Notes under the pieces: generated by a model | The model's database searches: none | What the model saw: the letters and a program-made list of their open reading frames with translations, nothing else | Told to the model about the DNA's origin: nothing | Shown: positions 38,811 to 48,573 of the stretch, piece after piece | Layout of the letters: each line of letters starts with the position of its first letter | Numbering within the stretch: position 1 is the first letter of the stretch | Program-made: the position numbers and the translations under genes | Assembly (NCBI RefSeq): GCF_003226555.1 | Contig: NZ_QKQS01000033.1 | Coordinates: 1-64,000 of the forward strand | Direction of reading: 5' to 3' | From: Rhodopseudomonas palustris | Lineage (GTDB): Bacteria; Pseudomonadota; Alphaproteobacteria; Rhizobiales; Xanthobacteraceae | DNA length: 64,000 nucleotides

Positions 38811-40445
38811 ATGAACTTCCAGCCACGCGGCATCAGCGCCATCCACGCTCCGAGCACCTACCAGAGCGAAGTCGAAGCGGCCGAAGCCCTCCTCAAGGAC
38901 AAGCCGACCTGGACCGGTGTGACCGCGGAGGCTGTTGCCCGCATGCGGCTGCAGAACCGCTTCAAGACCGGCCTGGACATCGCGCGTTACACCGCGGCGG
39001 TGATGCGCGCCGACATGGCGGCCTACGATGCCGACCCGACCAAGTTCACCCAGTCGCTCGGCTGCTGGCACGGCTTCATCGCCCAGCAGAAGCTGATCTC
39101 GATCAAGAAGCACGGCGGCGGCAAGACCGATCGGCGTTACATCTACCTGTCGGGCTGGATGGTTGCGGCGCTGCGCTCCGAGTTCGGCCCGCTGCCGGAC
39201 CAGTCGATGCACGAGAAGACCTCGGTGCCGGCGCTGATCGAAGAGATCTACACCTTCCTGCGTCAGGCCGACTCCCGTGAGCTCAACGACATCTTCCGTC
39301 AGCTCGACGCCGCCCGCAAGGAAGGCGATAAGGCCAAGGAAACGGCGCTGATCGAGAAGATCGACAACTTCCAGACCCACGTCGTGCCGATCATCGCCGA
39401 CATCGACGCCGGTTTCGGTAACGCCGAAGCGACCTATTTGCTCGCCAAGAAGATGATCGAAGCCGGTGCCTGCGCGCTGCAGATCGAGAATCAGGTCTCG
39501 GACGAGAAGCAGTGCGGCCACCAGGACGGCAAGGTCACCGTTCCGCACGACGTGTTCATCGCCAAGGTCCGCGCGATCCGTCACGCGTTCCTCGAGATGG
39601 GCGTGGAAGACGGCATCATCGTCACCCGCACCGACTCGCTCGGCGCCGGCCTGACCCAGCAGATCGCCGTCAGCCATCAGCCGGGCGACATTGGCGACCA
39701 GTACAACAGCTTCCTCGATTGCGAGGAAGTCGATGTCACCAAGGTCGGCAATGGCGACGTGGTCATCAGCCGCGAAGGCAAGCTGCTGCGTCCCAAGCGT
39801 CTCGCCAGCAATCTGTACCAGTTCCGTCCCGGCACCGGCGAAGACCGCTGCGTGCTCGACTGCATCACCTCGCTGCAGAACGGCGCCGACCTGTTGTGGA
39901 TCGAGACCGAGAAGCCGCATATCGAGCAGATCGCCGGCATGGTCGACCGCATCCGTGAGGTCGTGCCGAACGCCAAGCTCGCCTACAACAACTCGCCGTC
40001 GTTCAACTGGACCCTCAACTTCCGCTGGCAGGTCTACGATGCCTGGAAGGCCGAAGGTAAGGACGTCAGCAAGTACAACCGCGCCGAACTGATGAAGGCC
40101 GAGTACGACGAGACCGCGCTGGCGATCGAAGCCGACGCGCGGATCCGCACCTTCCAGGCGGATGCCGCCAAGCGCGCCGGCGTCTTCCATCATCTGATCA
40201 CGTTGCCGACCTACCATACGGCGGCACTGTCGACCGACAATCTCGCCAAGGAGTATTTCGGCGACCAGGGCATGCTGGGTTATGTTAAGAATGTGCAGCG
40301 CCAGGAGATCCGTCAGGGCATCGCCTGCGTGAAGCATCAGAACATGGCCGGTTCGGACATCGGCGACGACCACAAGGAATATTTCGCTGGCGAAGCCGCG
40401 CTGAAGGCCGGCGGTGCCCACAACACGATGAATCAGTTCAGCTAA
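38811..40445 (+). CDS. aceA: Isocitrate lyase (long form)
   Basis: The 544 residues cleave isocitrate to glyoxylate and succinate in the glyoxylate bypass. The catalytic motif appears as KQCGHQDGKV with Cys235, in the KQCGHQ form characteristic of long isocitrate lyases. The DIDAGFGNAEATYLLAKKMI segment carries the Mg2+-binding acids and YNNSPSFNW is a conserved C-terminal motif. It lets the cell grow on acetate, fatty acids and similar two-carbon sources. Divergent from the ScfR-like regulator, with the TTACA array between them. A DUF4170 gene follows after 24 bases, so the two may be co-transcribed. Confidence 0.95.
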   Translation: MNFQPRGISAIHAPSTYQSEVEAAEALLKDKPTWTGVTAEAVARMRLQNRFKTGLDIARYTAAVMRADMAAYDADPTKFTQSLGCWHGFIAQQKLISIKKHGGGKTDRRYIYLSGWMVAALRSEFGPLPDQSMHEKTSVPALIEEIYTFLRQADSRELNDIFRQLDAARKEGDKAKETALIEKIDNFQTHVVPIIADIDAGFGNAEATYLLAKKMIEAGACALQIENQVSDEKQCGHQDGKVTVPHDVFIAKVRAIRHAFLEMGVEDGIIVTRTDSLGAGLTQQIAVSHQPGDIGDQYNSFLDCEEVDVTKVGNGDVVISREGKLLRPKRLASNLYQFRPGTGEDRCVLDCITSLQNGADLLWIETEKPHIEQIAGMVDRIREVVPNAKLAYNNSPSFNWTLNFRWQVYDAWKAEGKDVSKYNRAELMKAEYDETALAIEADARIRTFQADAAKRAGVFHHLITLPTYHTAALSTDNLAKEYFGDQGMLGYVKNVQRQEIRQGIACVKHQNMAGSDIGDDHKEYFAGEAALKAGGAHNTMNQFS

Positions 40446-40469
40446 ACGGAAAGAAGCAGGAGAAGGACC

Positions 40470-40685
40470 ATGACAACGGGCAGCAACTTCTGGGTGATCG
40501 GTGGCGAGTTCGGCTCGATGAACTTCCACAAGCTCGTCGAAGGCTCGGCCCAGGTGAAGGGTCCCTTCAAGACGCGCAAGGAGGCCGAAGAAGCCTGGAA
40601 GGTCCTTTCCGAGGAGAACCGCCATCGCGCAGGCGTTCGGTTCTCGATCGTGGAAGAGCCGAACCGGGCCGTGACCCCGGCCTGA
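40470..40685 (+). CDS. DUF4170 domain protein
   Basis: A 71-residue cytosolic protein beginning MTTGSNFWVIGGEFGSMNFH, followed by VKGPFKTRKEAEEAWKVLSE, the pattern of the alphaproteobacterial DUF4170 family. Function is unknown. It starts 24 bases after aceA with AGGAGAAGG as ribosome site and is probably read with it. The 261 bases downstream hold no gene I can support. Confidence 0.85.
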   Translation: MTTGSNFWVIGGEFGSMNFHKLVEGSAQVKGPFKTRKEAEEAWKVLSEENRHRAGVRFSIVEEPNRAVTPA

Positions 40686-40946
40686 TCCGTTCCCCAGCCG
40701 CGGCGGCGCACGCGCCGTCCGGCGAGCTGACGAGATAGAAGACGTCCAAGGACTTTGGCGGTCTTGTCGGGGCAACCCGGCAGGGCCGCCATCGTCGTTT
40801 TGGCCCCTCAGGCCGGATGCTGAAACGTCCGTCAGACTACCGTGGATGAGCCAACTGGTTGATCCGCAACCGGCTTTCGCGGCCGAAGGGTTACTGATAG
40901 GTTAATCGGCGGCGGGCTTAAGGCAGGCACGAGGCTGAAGTCGAGA

Positions 40947-41498
40947 ATGGCCGACGCTCAGAATTCCGTAAACAAGGCGGCAGGGCCGATGCGGCTCAAG
41001 GATGCGTTGCGGCAGGCCCGGATCGAGGCCGCCGACCGCACTGGCGTGGTCGTCGACCTGCGCGATGCCGAACTTGCCCGGCTCGAAATCCTCAACGAAG
41101 CGCTCGATCCGCTGTTCGCCGAAGTGCCGGCCGGGGTCGAGCTGTTCGATCGCGGCATCAGCCCGGGCGATACGCCGCGGCTGTGGATCGACGTCGTCGC
41201 CCACGTGGTGATGGGCCGCGACAAGCGGATCTACCGCTTCGTCCAGGACACCGCCTATGGCCGCATCGTCCTGGCCGAATCCCACGAGGCGGCCAAGATC
41301 GTCGATGCGGTGACCGGCTATGTGGCCCGCCGTTTGGTCGAGCGCGAGCGGGCGCTGTCGGCGCCCCCCGTCCAAGCCGCGCCACCGCCTCCCGCGCCGC
41401 AGCGCCGCAGCGGACTGTGGACCTTCGTGCTCGGCTTCGTCGCCGGTGCGCTGGCGCTGTTCGCGCTGGCCTTGTTCGCGGCGCTGCGGATTTCCTGA
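40947..41498 (+). CDS. Conserved membrane-anchored protein, unknown
   Basis: A 183-residue protein with a cytosolic part (LKDALRQARIEAADRTGVVV, then LRDAELARLEILNEALDPLF), a proline-rich linker (APPVQAAPPPPAP) and a single C-terminal membrane helix (LWTFVLGFVAGALALFALAL). It resembles conserved proteins of this group without a named function. The orientation suggests a tail-anchored protein with the soluble domain in the cytoplasm. A family A repeat follows. Confidence 0.78.
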   Translation: MADAQNSVNKAAGPMRLKDALRQARIEAADRTGVVVDLRDAELARLEILNEALDPLFAEVPAGVELFDRGISPGDTPRLWIDVVAHVVMGRDKRIYRFVQDTAYGRIVLAESHEAAKIVDAVTGYVARRLVERERALSAPPVQAAPPPPAPQRRSGLWTFVLGFVAGALALFALALFAALRIS

Positions 41499-41551
41499 CG
41501 CCGTGCGGCGTCATTGGCACCGCATCTCCCGGTCATTACGAACTTCCGCCT

Positions 41552-41639
41552 CCCCGGTCATTGCGAGGAGCGAAGCGACGAAGCAATCCATGGCCGTGCA
41601 GTGACCTGGATTGCTTCGCTTCGCTCGCAATGACGGGGA
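41552..41639. repeat. Intergenic palindromic repeat, family A copy 2
   Basis: Second copy of the element at 6807-6894. CGGTCATTGCGAGGAGCGAA in the left arm and TCGCTCGCAATGACGG in the right arm are complementary. It lies between the stop codons of two converging genes and may form a long hairpin in either transcript. Confidence 0.9.
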
Positions 41640-41656
41640 GAGCCGGAGTGACATGG

Positions 41657-42538
41657 CTACAGCCACTCCGGCGGCCGCAAATCCTCGATCAGCTCGCCGG
41701 CCTGGAAGCCGCGGACGCGGTGCTCGCAGCGCCAGCCGTCAGGGGCTTCGCTGATCGCGAACAGATTGTAGGCCGCCGAGGGGCGGTGGCTGTCGTTCAT
41801 CGCCGAGGCCGACGGCACCCCGACGACCGGAATTGCGCCGGACGGTGTGTCGATCCGGATGGTGGCGTGGACGTGGTCGTGGCCGTGCAGCACCAGATCG
41901 ACCGGGTCGCGCTGGAGAAGCGCGATCAGCTCGGCCGAATCGGTCAGCCGCTTGTGCCGCGAGCGCGACTGCAGCGGGTGATGGATCAACAGCACCTTGA
42001 ACATGCGTTCGCCGGACAGGCTTTGCAGCAGCGTTTCCAGCGCCGCGCGCTGCGCGGGACCGAGCCGGCCGGTCGCTCGCAGCGGCGCGGTCGGCACCGC
42101 GCTCGACACCCCGATGATCGCGATTCCCTCGCGCCGGCGCAGATAGGGAAAGCCGGGCTGCCCGTCGTCGCCGCTGATGTAGTCCGGAAACGTCTCGGCG
42201 AATCGATGCGCGGTGGAGCGGACGTAGGCGTCGTGATTGCCCGGCACCAGGCTGATCCGGTCGGCTGGGCCGACGCTTTCCAGCCATTGCCGGGCGGGAG
42301 CGAATTCATTCGCCAGCGCGATGTTCATCAGGTCGCCGGTCACCGCAATGTGGTCGGGCTGCCGGGCCTGCAGGTCCGCCACCAGCGCATCGAGAACGTC
42401 GCGGCGGTGGATCAAATGGCGGTTGCGCCGCCAGTTCAGGTAGCCGAACGCGCGCTTGGAGGCGAGGTGCCGCAGGCCGGTCTTCGGCGGCAGCGGCAAA
42501 TGCGGGTCGGATAGATGCGCCAGGGTGAACACGGTCAT
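41657..42538 (-). CDS. Metallophosphoesterase
   Basis: A 293-residue calcineurin-like phosphoesterase. The metal motifs are all visible: HLSDPHLPL near the N-terminus, VTGDLMN, VPGNHDAY and, towards the end, GHDHVH. Such enzymes hydrolyse phosphomono- or diesters (nucleotides, lipids or cAMP-type compounds) with two metal ions. The substrate is unknown. The ATG at 42538 (MTVFTLAHL) was chosen because the longer frame overlaps the divergent NUDIX gene. Confidence 0.92.
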   Translation of the reverse strand: MTVFTLAHLSDPHLPLPPKTGLRHLASKRAFGYLNWRRNRHLIHRRDVLDALVADLQARQPDHIAVTGDLMNIALANEFAPARQWLESVGPADRISLVPGNHDAYVRSTAHRFAETFPDYISGDDGQPGFPYLRRREGIAIIGVSSAVPTAPLRATGRLGPAQRAALETLLQSLSGERMFKVLLIHHPLQSRSRHKRLTDSAELIALLQRDPVDLVLHGHDHVHATIRIDTPSGAIPVVGVPSASAMNDSHRPSAAYNLFAISEAPDGWRCEHRVRGFQAGELIEDLRPPEWL

Positions 42539-42669
42539 CGCACGATCCGGTCGCGAGGGGCATGCCAGCCGGCTGCAAACTCCCGGCTGTGAAAACGCCT
42601 GTGGTTTTGGCAAGTTGCCCGGACCGGCGCAACCCTCGGGTTGCGTCTTCGCGCGAGGGGCGTCCGGCG

Positions 42670-43158
42670 GTGACCGCTGTTCATAGGATGCGTTTGAGGT
42701 TCGAGCCGGTCCTGACCCGGATGTTCCACCTGTACTGGCGGTTCGCCCGCGGCATGACACTGGGCGCCCGCGGCGTGGTGCTGGACGATCAGGATCGGGT
42801 GTTCCTGATCAAGCATTCGTATGTCGTCGGCTGGCATTTGCCGGGCGGCGGTGTCGAGGTCGGCGAGAGCTTCGCCGATGCGCTGGCCCGCGAGCTGATG
42901 GAGGAGGGCCGCATCGCGCTGACCGGCGCGCCGGTGTTGCACGGCATCTTCTTCAACAGCCATGTGTCGCCCCGCGACCACGTCGCCGTCTATGTGGTTC
43001 GAAAATACCGGCAAGACCGGCCGCCGGAGCCCAACCGCGAGATCATCGATAGCGGCTTCTTCGCCGCCGACGAACTGCCGCCTGAAACAACGCCCGGCAC
43101 TCGGCAGCGGATTGCCGAAGTGCTGGAGGGCCGGCCGCCGAGCGCAACCTGGCGGTAA
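42670..43158 (+). CDS. NUDIX hydrolase
   Basis: A 162-residue protein with the full Nudix box GGGVEVGESFADALARELME followed by EGRI, which binds Mg2+ and hydrolyses nucleoside diphosphates linked to other groups. An unusual feature is the stretch RFEPVLTRMFHLYWRFARGM before the fold, as in NUDIX proteins near LPS or membrane genes. The GTG at 42670 is the likely start; ATG at 42688 is an alternative. Divergent from the metallophosphoesterase with about 130 bases between. Confidence 0.88.
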   Translation: MTAVHRMRLRFEPVLTRMFHLYWRFARGMTLGARGVVLDDQDRVFLIKHSYVVGWHLPGGGVEVGESFADALARELMEEGRIALTGAPVLHGIFFNSHVSPRDHVAVYVVRKYRQDRPPEPNREIIDSGFFAADELPPETTPGTRQRIAEVLEGRPPSATWR

Positions 43159-43384
43159 AATTTGCCAAGGCGGTTGGCTCCAGCCCGAACTTGACCACCC
43201 GGTCCCCGCGTGATGCTGGTGGCGCACCGCAGCACAATGTTCGCGAGACCATAGAGATGGCCCATTTCGTGGCTATCGGCGGGGCCGAAGCATTTTGCGC
43301 CGGGATCATGGCGCCGCCGGTAGACGGCGGTGGCCGGGGGCGATTCGTCCCGATTCCGCGCCTGTCCGTTCAAGAGGAGCGATT

Positions 43385-45097
43385 TTGACGTCATCCCTAC
43401 GCGCGCTGTTCCGAAGCCTGATCGTCGTCGCGACGATGCTGGTCGCGAGTTCCGCCTTTGCTCAGATCCCCGGCACCAATGGCAATGGTGCGGCGCCTGC
43501 ACAGCCCGCGCCGCCGACCGATCCGCTCGGCCGCGAGACGCCGGCCGGCATGGTCGCAGGTTTCATCGGCGCGGCCGCCGAGCAGAATTATGAAAAGGCC
43601 GCGCAATATCTCGACCTGTCGCAGGAGAAGAGCGCTTGGGGGCCGAGTGTCGCGCAGCAACTGCAGCGCATCCTCGATCGCGGCGGGGTGGTGTTTTCCC
43701 GGCTGCGGCTGAGCGATGATCCGGCCGGCGACCAGGACGATGGCCTTGCGCCCGACCAGGAGAAGTTCGGCCTGGTCCGGACCGATCACGGCAGCGTCGA
43801 TCTGCTGGCGCACCGGGTCGAGAACAAGGACGGGGTCAAGATCTGGCTGGTGTCGCCGCGGACGGTCGCCGACCTGCCGGACCTGTCGCGGACCGTGGTG
43901 TCGAGCTGGGTCGACAAGCTGCTGCCTTATGCGCTGCGTGACGAGTATCGTCTGGCCGGCGTTCCGATCGGGCACTGGCTCGCGGTGGTGGTGCTCGCCT
44001 TTCTGTCCTACGCGGTGGTCTGGCTGATCACCGGGGCGCTGTGGTGGGTGCTGTTCCGCTTCCGAGATCGTGGCGACTCGCGCATTCGCCGCGTGCTCGA
44101 AGCCTCGGCGATGCCGATCCGGCTATTCCTGGCCGCCTGGATGCTGCGGGTCGCGATGATCCTGGCCGGCGTCGCGATCGTGGCGCGGCAGCACATGAAC
44201 AGCGTCACCGAGGTGCTCGGCTGGTTGGCGCTGTCGTGGATCGTGTGGCGGATCGTCGACGCGCTCGCGGCATTCGCAATCGATCGCATGACGCTGCGCG
44301 GCAGGTTGTCGATGTTGTCGGCGGTGAACTTCATCCGTCGCGCCGTCAAATTTGCTTTGATCGCTTTCGCGTTGATCGCCGGCCTCAACTCGCTGGGCTA
44401 CAACGTCACCGCCGGTCTCGCCGCTCTCGGTATCGGCGGTATCGCCATCGCCCTCGGTGCGCAGAAGACGATCGAGCATCTGGTCGGCAGCCTGACGCTG
44501 GTCACCGATCAGCCGATGCGGGTCGGGGATTTCTGCAAATTCGGCGAGACGATGGGCACGATCGAAGACATCGGGATGCGCTCGACCCGGATTCGCACCC
44601 TCGACCGGACCGTCGTCACGGTGCCGAACGGTCAGCTCGCCGCGGTGCAGATCGAAAACTACAGTCGCCGCGACAAGTTCTGGTTTCACCCGGTTCTCGA
44701 CCTGCGCTACGAAACCACTCCGGCTCAGATCCGCGCGCTGACGGCGTCGATCCGTCAGTTGCTGCTCGACCATCCCAAGGTCGACAACGATCCGGCGCGC
44801 GTGCGGTTTATTGCGCTCGGCGCGATCTCGCTCAGGGTTGAGATCTTCTCCTACGTTCACGCCACGAGCATGGACGAGTTCCTGGAGGTGCAGGAGGAGC
44901 TGTTCCTGCGCATCATGGAGCTGGTCGACGAGGCCGGCAGCGGTTTCGCCTTCCCGTCGCAGACGATCTATGTCACCCGCGACAAGGGCGTGGCGGTGCC
45001 GAAGTCGGCAGATGCGGTCGACGTCGCGCAGCCGCCCGAGAGCGATCACGGGTCGTCTTACAGTGCGGCCGCTGCCGCCGCTGCCGATCGGGTCTAG
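43385..45097 (+). CDS. Mechanosensitive channel of small conductance (MscS family)
   Basis: A 570-residue membrane channel with an N-terminal signal peptide and a periplasmic domain (about residues 24-190). Several membrane helices follow. The pore helix region is NSLGYNVTAGLAALGIGGIA, then LGAQKTIEHLVGSLTLVTDQ, and the cytoplasmic domain has GTIEDIGMRSTRIRTLDRT and a VPNGQLA motif typical of MscS. It opens under membrane tension to release solutes on osmotic downshift. The start is a TTG with AGAGGAG upstream. The longer frame has a basic, non-hydrophobic N-terminus and is not used. Confidence 0.92.
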   Translation: MTSSLRALFRSLIVVATMLVASSAFAQIPGTNGNGAAPAQPAPPTDPLGRETPAGMVAGFIGAAAEQNYEKAAQYLDLSQEKSAWGPSVAQQLQRILDRGGVVFSRLRLSDDPAGDQDDGLAPDQEKFGLVRTDHGSVDLLAHRVENKDGVKIWLVSPRTVADLPDLSRTVVSSWVDKLLPYALRDEYRLAGVPIGHWLAVVVLAFLSYAVVWLITGALWWVLFRFRDRGDSRIRRVLEASAMPIRLFLAAWMLRVAMILAGVAIVARQHMNSVTEVLGWLALSWIVWRIVDALAAFAIDRMTLRGRLSMLSAVNFIRRAVKFALIAFALIAGLNSLGYNVTAGLAALGIGGIAIALGAQKTIEHLVGSLTLVTDQPMRVGDFCKFGETMGTIEDIGMRSTRIRTLDRTVVTVPNGQLAAVQIENYSRRDKFWFHPVLDLRYETTPAQIRALTASIRQLLLDHPKVDNDPARVRFIALGAISLRVEIFSYVHATSMDEFLEVQEELFLRIMELVDEAGSGFAFPSQTIYVTRDKGVAVPKSADAVDVAQPPESDHGSSYSAAAAAAADRV

Positions 45098-45145
45098 CCG
45101 GCGGCGATGGACCTGGTGCGGACGCGGTGCTATTGCGCGTCCGCC

Positions 45146-45658
45146 ATGACCGATCTCGATCTCACCATCCTGCCCGAGTCCCCGAACCACGCGCACGCCA
45201 TCGAGCGGTTGCACGAGCGTACCTTCGGGCCCGGCCGCTTCGTGCTCAGCGCCTACCGACTGCGCGAGCACGTCGACCACCTCGCCGAACTGTCGTTCAC
45301 CGCCTGGATCGGCACGCTGCTGGTCGGCTCCGTCCGGCAGTTGCCGATCGTGATCGGCGAGACGCCCGCGCTGCTGCTGGGGCCGCTGACGGTGGAGCCG
45401 CCGTTCCGCTCGCGCGGCGTCGGCCGGCGGCTGCTCGACCGCGCGATCTCGGATGCGCGGGCTCAGGGCCACAAGCTGATCGTCCTGGTCGGCGACGAAC
45501 CGTATTACAGCCGGGTCGGCTTCAAGAAGATTCCAAAAGGCCGGGTCACCATGCCGGGCCCCGTCGATGCGGCGCGCCTGTTGGTGCTCGAGCTCACCGA
45601 CGGCGCGTTCGACGGCGTCAGTGGCGCGATTCGCCCGGATTGGAGCAAGGCGCGCTGA
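45146..45658 (+). CDS. GNAT family N-acetyltransferase (YhbS-like)
   Basis: A 170-residue acetyltransferase. LLLGPLTVEPPFRSRGVGRR carries the acetyl-CoA binding motif (R/QxxGxG/A) and EPYYSRVGFKKIPKGRV matches the YhbS subgroup (COG3153-type). The acceptor substrate is unknown. It begins 48 bases after the MscS gene in the same direction. An earlier ATG at 45107 would add 13 residues, but neither start has a strong ribosome site. It converges with a TonB-dependent receptor gene. Confidence 0.85.
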   Translation: MTDLDLTILPESPNHAHAIERLHERTFGPGRFVLSAYRLREHVDHLAELSFTAWIGTLLVGSVRQLPIVIGETPALLLGPLTVEPPFRSRGVGRRLLDRAISDARAQGHKLIVLVGDEPYYSRVGFKKIPKGRVTMPGPVDAARLLVLELTDGAFDGVSGAIRPDWSKAR

Positions 45659-45682
45659 CGCGCCCTGCTGTTCCGGCTGCGC

Positions 45683-47956
45683 CTAAAACTTCTGCGCGAC
45701 ACCGACATAGAAGCCGCGTCGCGGCCCATCTTGCGGCGCGAACACGCCGATCCCCGATCCGTCGCGGATCTCGTAGACACTGTCGAACAGGTTGACGACG
45801 TCGAACCGCACCGTCGTCGGCTTGGTCGCGCTCGCCAGATAGAAGTCGTGCGAGAGGCCGAGATTGACCTGGGTGTAGGACGGCAGCGTTCCGATATTGG
45901 CGAAGCCCGAGCGCAGGCCGCTGCCGTAGATCATCGATGCGCTGAAACTGGTGTCGTGCCAGCGATAGGACGCGCCGGCGGACGCCGTCACGAGCTGCGC
46001 GTGGTCGGTGTAGATGTAATTGTTGGCGATGTAGGCGAGCTCGTCCGGATCGAACAGATACTGGTTCGAGACGACCTTGGTGGCGATCTGCCGTGCCAGC
46101 GCGAGATTGCCGTAGATCCGGAAGTTGCCGCTGGTGTACGAGCCCTTGAACTCGACGCCGACATTCTCGGCTCGGTCGTAGTTGAAGGCGGACAGCACGT
46201 AGGCGGAGCCGAACTGGCCGTCGTCGAGCAGGTCGCGTGCGGTCTTGTAGTAGGTGTCGACGCCGACTTCGAGGCCGGGCAGCAGCCGTTGCGTGACGCC
46301 GACATCGAACACGTTGGACCGCTCCGGCAGCACCGGGCTGCTGGCGTTGACGGCGGGCTGCAACGTCGTATTCCCGACCAGCGCGAGATTGGTCGGCGCC
46401 GCCAACACCTGCGCGGGCGGGGTGAAATTGCGCGAATAGCCGGCGTGGAAGGTGGTGCCCTCGAACGGCTTCCAGGTGAGGCTGACGCGCGGGCTGAGCT
46501 GGTTGGCGTTGGTGTATTCGGCCATCTGATCGAACCGCAGGCCGGAGTTCAGCGTCACCGTGTTGGTGACCCGCCATTCGTCCTGCAGATAGGTGCTGAA
46601 CAGCCAGCCGAGCTTGCTGCTGGAGTCGGTGACATCGAACGGTGCGTCGAACGGATTGCCGCTATTGTCGAGCGGCAGCACCACCGATGAGTTCGTGACT
46701 CGGCTCTGTTCGGCTGTGACCTGGAAGCCGCCGCGCAGCGTATGGGCGTCGCTGAGCCGGTAGGAGCCGTCGGCCTGGATGCCGCTGGCGACGCTCTTGC
46801 GGTAAACGTCGGAGGCCACACCGTTGAACACCAGATCGCCGACCGTATCTGGCGTGAAGTGCAGCATGCTGTAGCGCGAGAATGCCGACAGCTGCAGGTC
46901 GAAGCCGTTGATCGATTTCTGCAGCGCCAGCACCCCGAAACCGTTGCGTTCACGCTGGTTTTCGTTGAGGAGCGCGGAGTCGAAATTCGAGACGCCGAAC
47001 GCGGTGAATGCCGGCGCCTGCCCTGGATTGTTGGGGATCTGGTAGTTGTTGGCCGAAGCGCCGCCGATGAACGTCAGCCGGGTCGAGTCGTCGATCACAG
47101 TGGACAGATAGGCAAAGCCTTTGCCCTGCTGAGAGTCGTCGTGGATCGCGTTCGATGCCGAGGTCGGGTTCTCGAGGCCGAGCCCGGTTCCGAAATAGCG
47201 GCCGGAGACGAAGTACTGCGTGTTGCCGGCGGTGCCGCCATATTCGACGCTCGGCATGATGGTCTGGTGGCTTCCGCCATAGACGCTGACGGTGCCGCTG
47301 TTGTTGAACGCATCGGTCCGTGTGGTGATGTCGACGACGCCGGCGGTGCGCAGGCCGTACTGTGCCGGCAGAGCGCCGGTCAGCAGCGTCAATGTGCCGA
47401 CCAGCGAGGTGTCGAGCATCTGGCCGAAGCCGCTGACGCCGTCGGGCAACGCGATGCCGTTGATCCGATACTGCACGTTGGCGTGCTCGTTGCGGACGTG
47501 CAGATCGCCGCTAGCCGCGGAATCCTGCGACACGCCCGGCGCCTGTAGCAGCACCTTGTCGAGCGTGGCATTGGTGCCTTGCGGCAGTGCCACGATCGCC
47601 GCGTGGTTGATGTCGAAGGCGCTGGCGCCGTTCGGCCTAAAGATCGCCTGCCGTGCGGCGTCGAAGCCGGCATGTTTGGCGGCAACGGCTCGGTCCGCAA
47701 TTTGCGCAGCGGTCTCGGCGTTCTGCTTCGGTTGTTTCGCCGCTGTGCCGCGGCGTGTCCGCGCTGCCGTCCGGGTCCTCGGGTGATGAGCCGGGCGAGG
47801 TGTGCGCTGTGGCTGGGTTACGTCGATTTCCGGCAGTGGTGTCGTGCGTCGCGTGGCCGGCGCTGCGCTCTGCGCGAGGCCGGGCGAACCGAGCGCGACG
47901 AGCAGCAACGATGCTGTGCTCGAAGCCGCGAGGCTTCGTTTCATGTGAGAAAGCAT
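45683..47956 (-). CDS. TonB-dependent receptor (second metal/cofactor receptor)
   Basis: A 757-residue outer-membrane receptor. After a signal peptide (SLLLVALGSPGLAQS), a Pro/Arg/Thr-rich linker leads to a plug domain (NATLDKVLLQAPGVSQDSAA, then VQYRINGIALPDGVSGFG and GVVDITTRTDAFN) and a barrel ending in RRGFYVGVAQKF. It lacks obvious siderophore-receptor hallmarks. It follows a DUF2946 gene on the same strand. With the second DUF2946/TonB pair upstream the context suggests metal transport. GAGGAG supports the ATG at 47956 rather than 47989. Confidence 0.9.
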   Translation of the reverse strand: MLSHMKRSLAASSTASLLLVALGSPGLAQSAAPATRRTTPLPEIDVTQPQRTPRPAHHPRTRTAARTRRGTAAKQPKQNAETAAQIADRAVAAKHAGFDAARQAIFRPNGASAFDINHAAIVALPQGTNATLDKVLLQAPGVSQDSAASGDLHVRNEHANVQYRINGIALPDGVSGFGQMLDTSLVGTLTLLTGALPAQYGLRTAGVVDITTRTDAFNNSGTVSVYGGSHQTIMPSVEYGGTAGNTQYFVSGRYFGTGLGLENPTSASNAIHDDSQQGKGFAYLSTVIDDSTRLTFIGGASANNYQIPNNPGQAPAFTAFGVSNFDSALLNENQRERNGFGVLALQKSINGFDLQLSAFSRYSMLHFTPDTVGDLVFNGVASDVYRKSVASGIQADGSYRLSDAHTLRGGFQVTAEQSRVTNSSVVLPLDNSGNPFDAPFDVTDSSSKLGWLFSTYLQDEWRVTNTVTLNSGLRFDQMAEYTNANQLSPRVSLTWKPFEGTTFHAGYSRNFTPPAQVLAAPTNLALVGNTTLQPAVNASSPVLPERSNVFDVGVTQRLLPGLEVGVDTYYKTARDLLDDGQFGSAYVLSAFNYDRAENVGVEFKGSYTSGNFRIYGNLALARQIATKVVSNQYLFDPDELAYIANNYIYTDHAQLVTASAGASYRWHDTSFSASMIYGSGLRSGFANIGTLPSYTQVNLGLSHDFYLASATKPTTVRFDVVNLFDSVYEIRDGSGIGVFAPQDGPRRGFYVGVAQKF

Positions 47957-48115
47957 AGTGAGTCTCCTCGAAGCCACGCGCGCGCTCACCGGGCGACTGA
48001 TCGTCGCCGCAGATGATGTGGGCGGTGGCTTGCCGTCGGTGGCCGACGGGCTTGGCTGACATCTGGCGAGATCGCCCCCTGCGAGGGCGAACCCTTGTTC
48101 AAGGTGTGGGCGATG

Positions 48116-48472
48116 TCAGCAGGCGGGAGGCGCGCGGGGATGGAAGGCGGTGCGGATGCCGCGGGAGCGGATCAGGACCAGATCCGGGACGCTGTGAGTG
48201 AAGGCGGTAGCTTGCCGGAGCGGCAATGCCGGCGGCGAGGCGCCGAGCATCGCATCGGCCATCGCCATGACGGCGCAGATCGTGCAGGTATCGGCGCTGT
48301 CGTCAGAGTCCGAGCCGGAGTCCGGAGCAGCCGGATCGGAAGCGGTGAGCGCAAGCACCGCCGACTGGATGACGATCCGGTGGAAGTGTCCGAACGCAAC
48401 GACAAAGTGCAGCGCCAGCGCAATCAGCGCCAGCCGCGTTCCGAGACGGATATGCGTCCGCACCCAATCCAT
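48116..48472 (-). CDS. DUF2946 family protein (small Cys/His membrane protein)
   Basis: A 118-residue protein of the DUF2946 family. One N-terminal hydrophobic segment (about 14-30) carries FGHFHR, an H-x-H pair, and later CTICAVMAMADA gives a C-x2-C pair. The same two motifs occur in the paralogue at 51148-51510. These look like metal-binding sites and the protein may hand metal to or from the TonB receptor encoded next. It lies 160 bases upstream of the receptor gene in the same orientation. The exact function is unknown. Confidence 0.8.
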   Translation of the reverse strand: MDWVRTHIRLGTRLALIALALHFVVAFGHFHRIVIQSAVLALTASDPAAPDSGSDSDDSADTCTICAVMAMADAMLGASPPALPLRQATAFTHSVPDLVLIRSRGIRTAFHPRAPPAC

Positions 48473-48573
48473 GGTTCATCCGAGCCCGGCATCGAGCGGT
48501 TGCTCGCCTGCCGGCGATGAGGCGAAAACCGGCGCTGCCGCCCAAGCGGCACCGCCGGTCAAGATCTTTCGGT

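Noticed and set aside
43191-43388. Small plus-strand frame just before the mscS gene
   Set aside because: Its stop overlaps the TTG start of mscS and it has no ribosome site or family match. It is better explained as leader sequence.
47957-48115. Possible cobalamin riboswitch before the second TonB receptor
   Set aside because: I looked for the conserved B12-element core in the leader and did not find it; only GC-rich sequence and unrelated small hairpins are visible.
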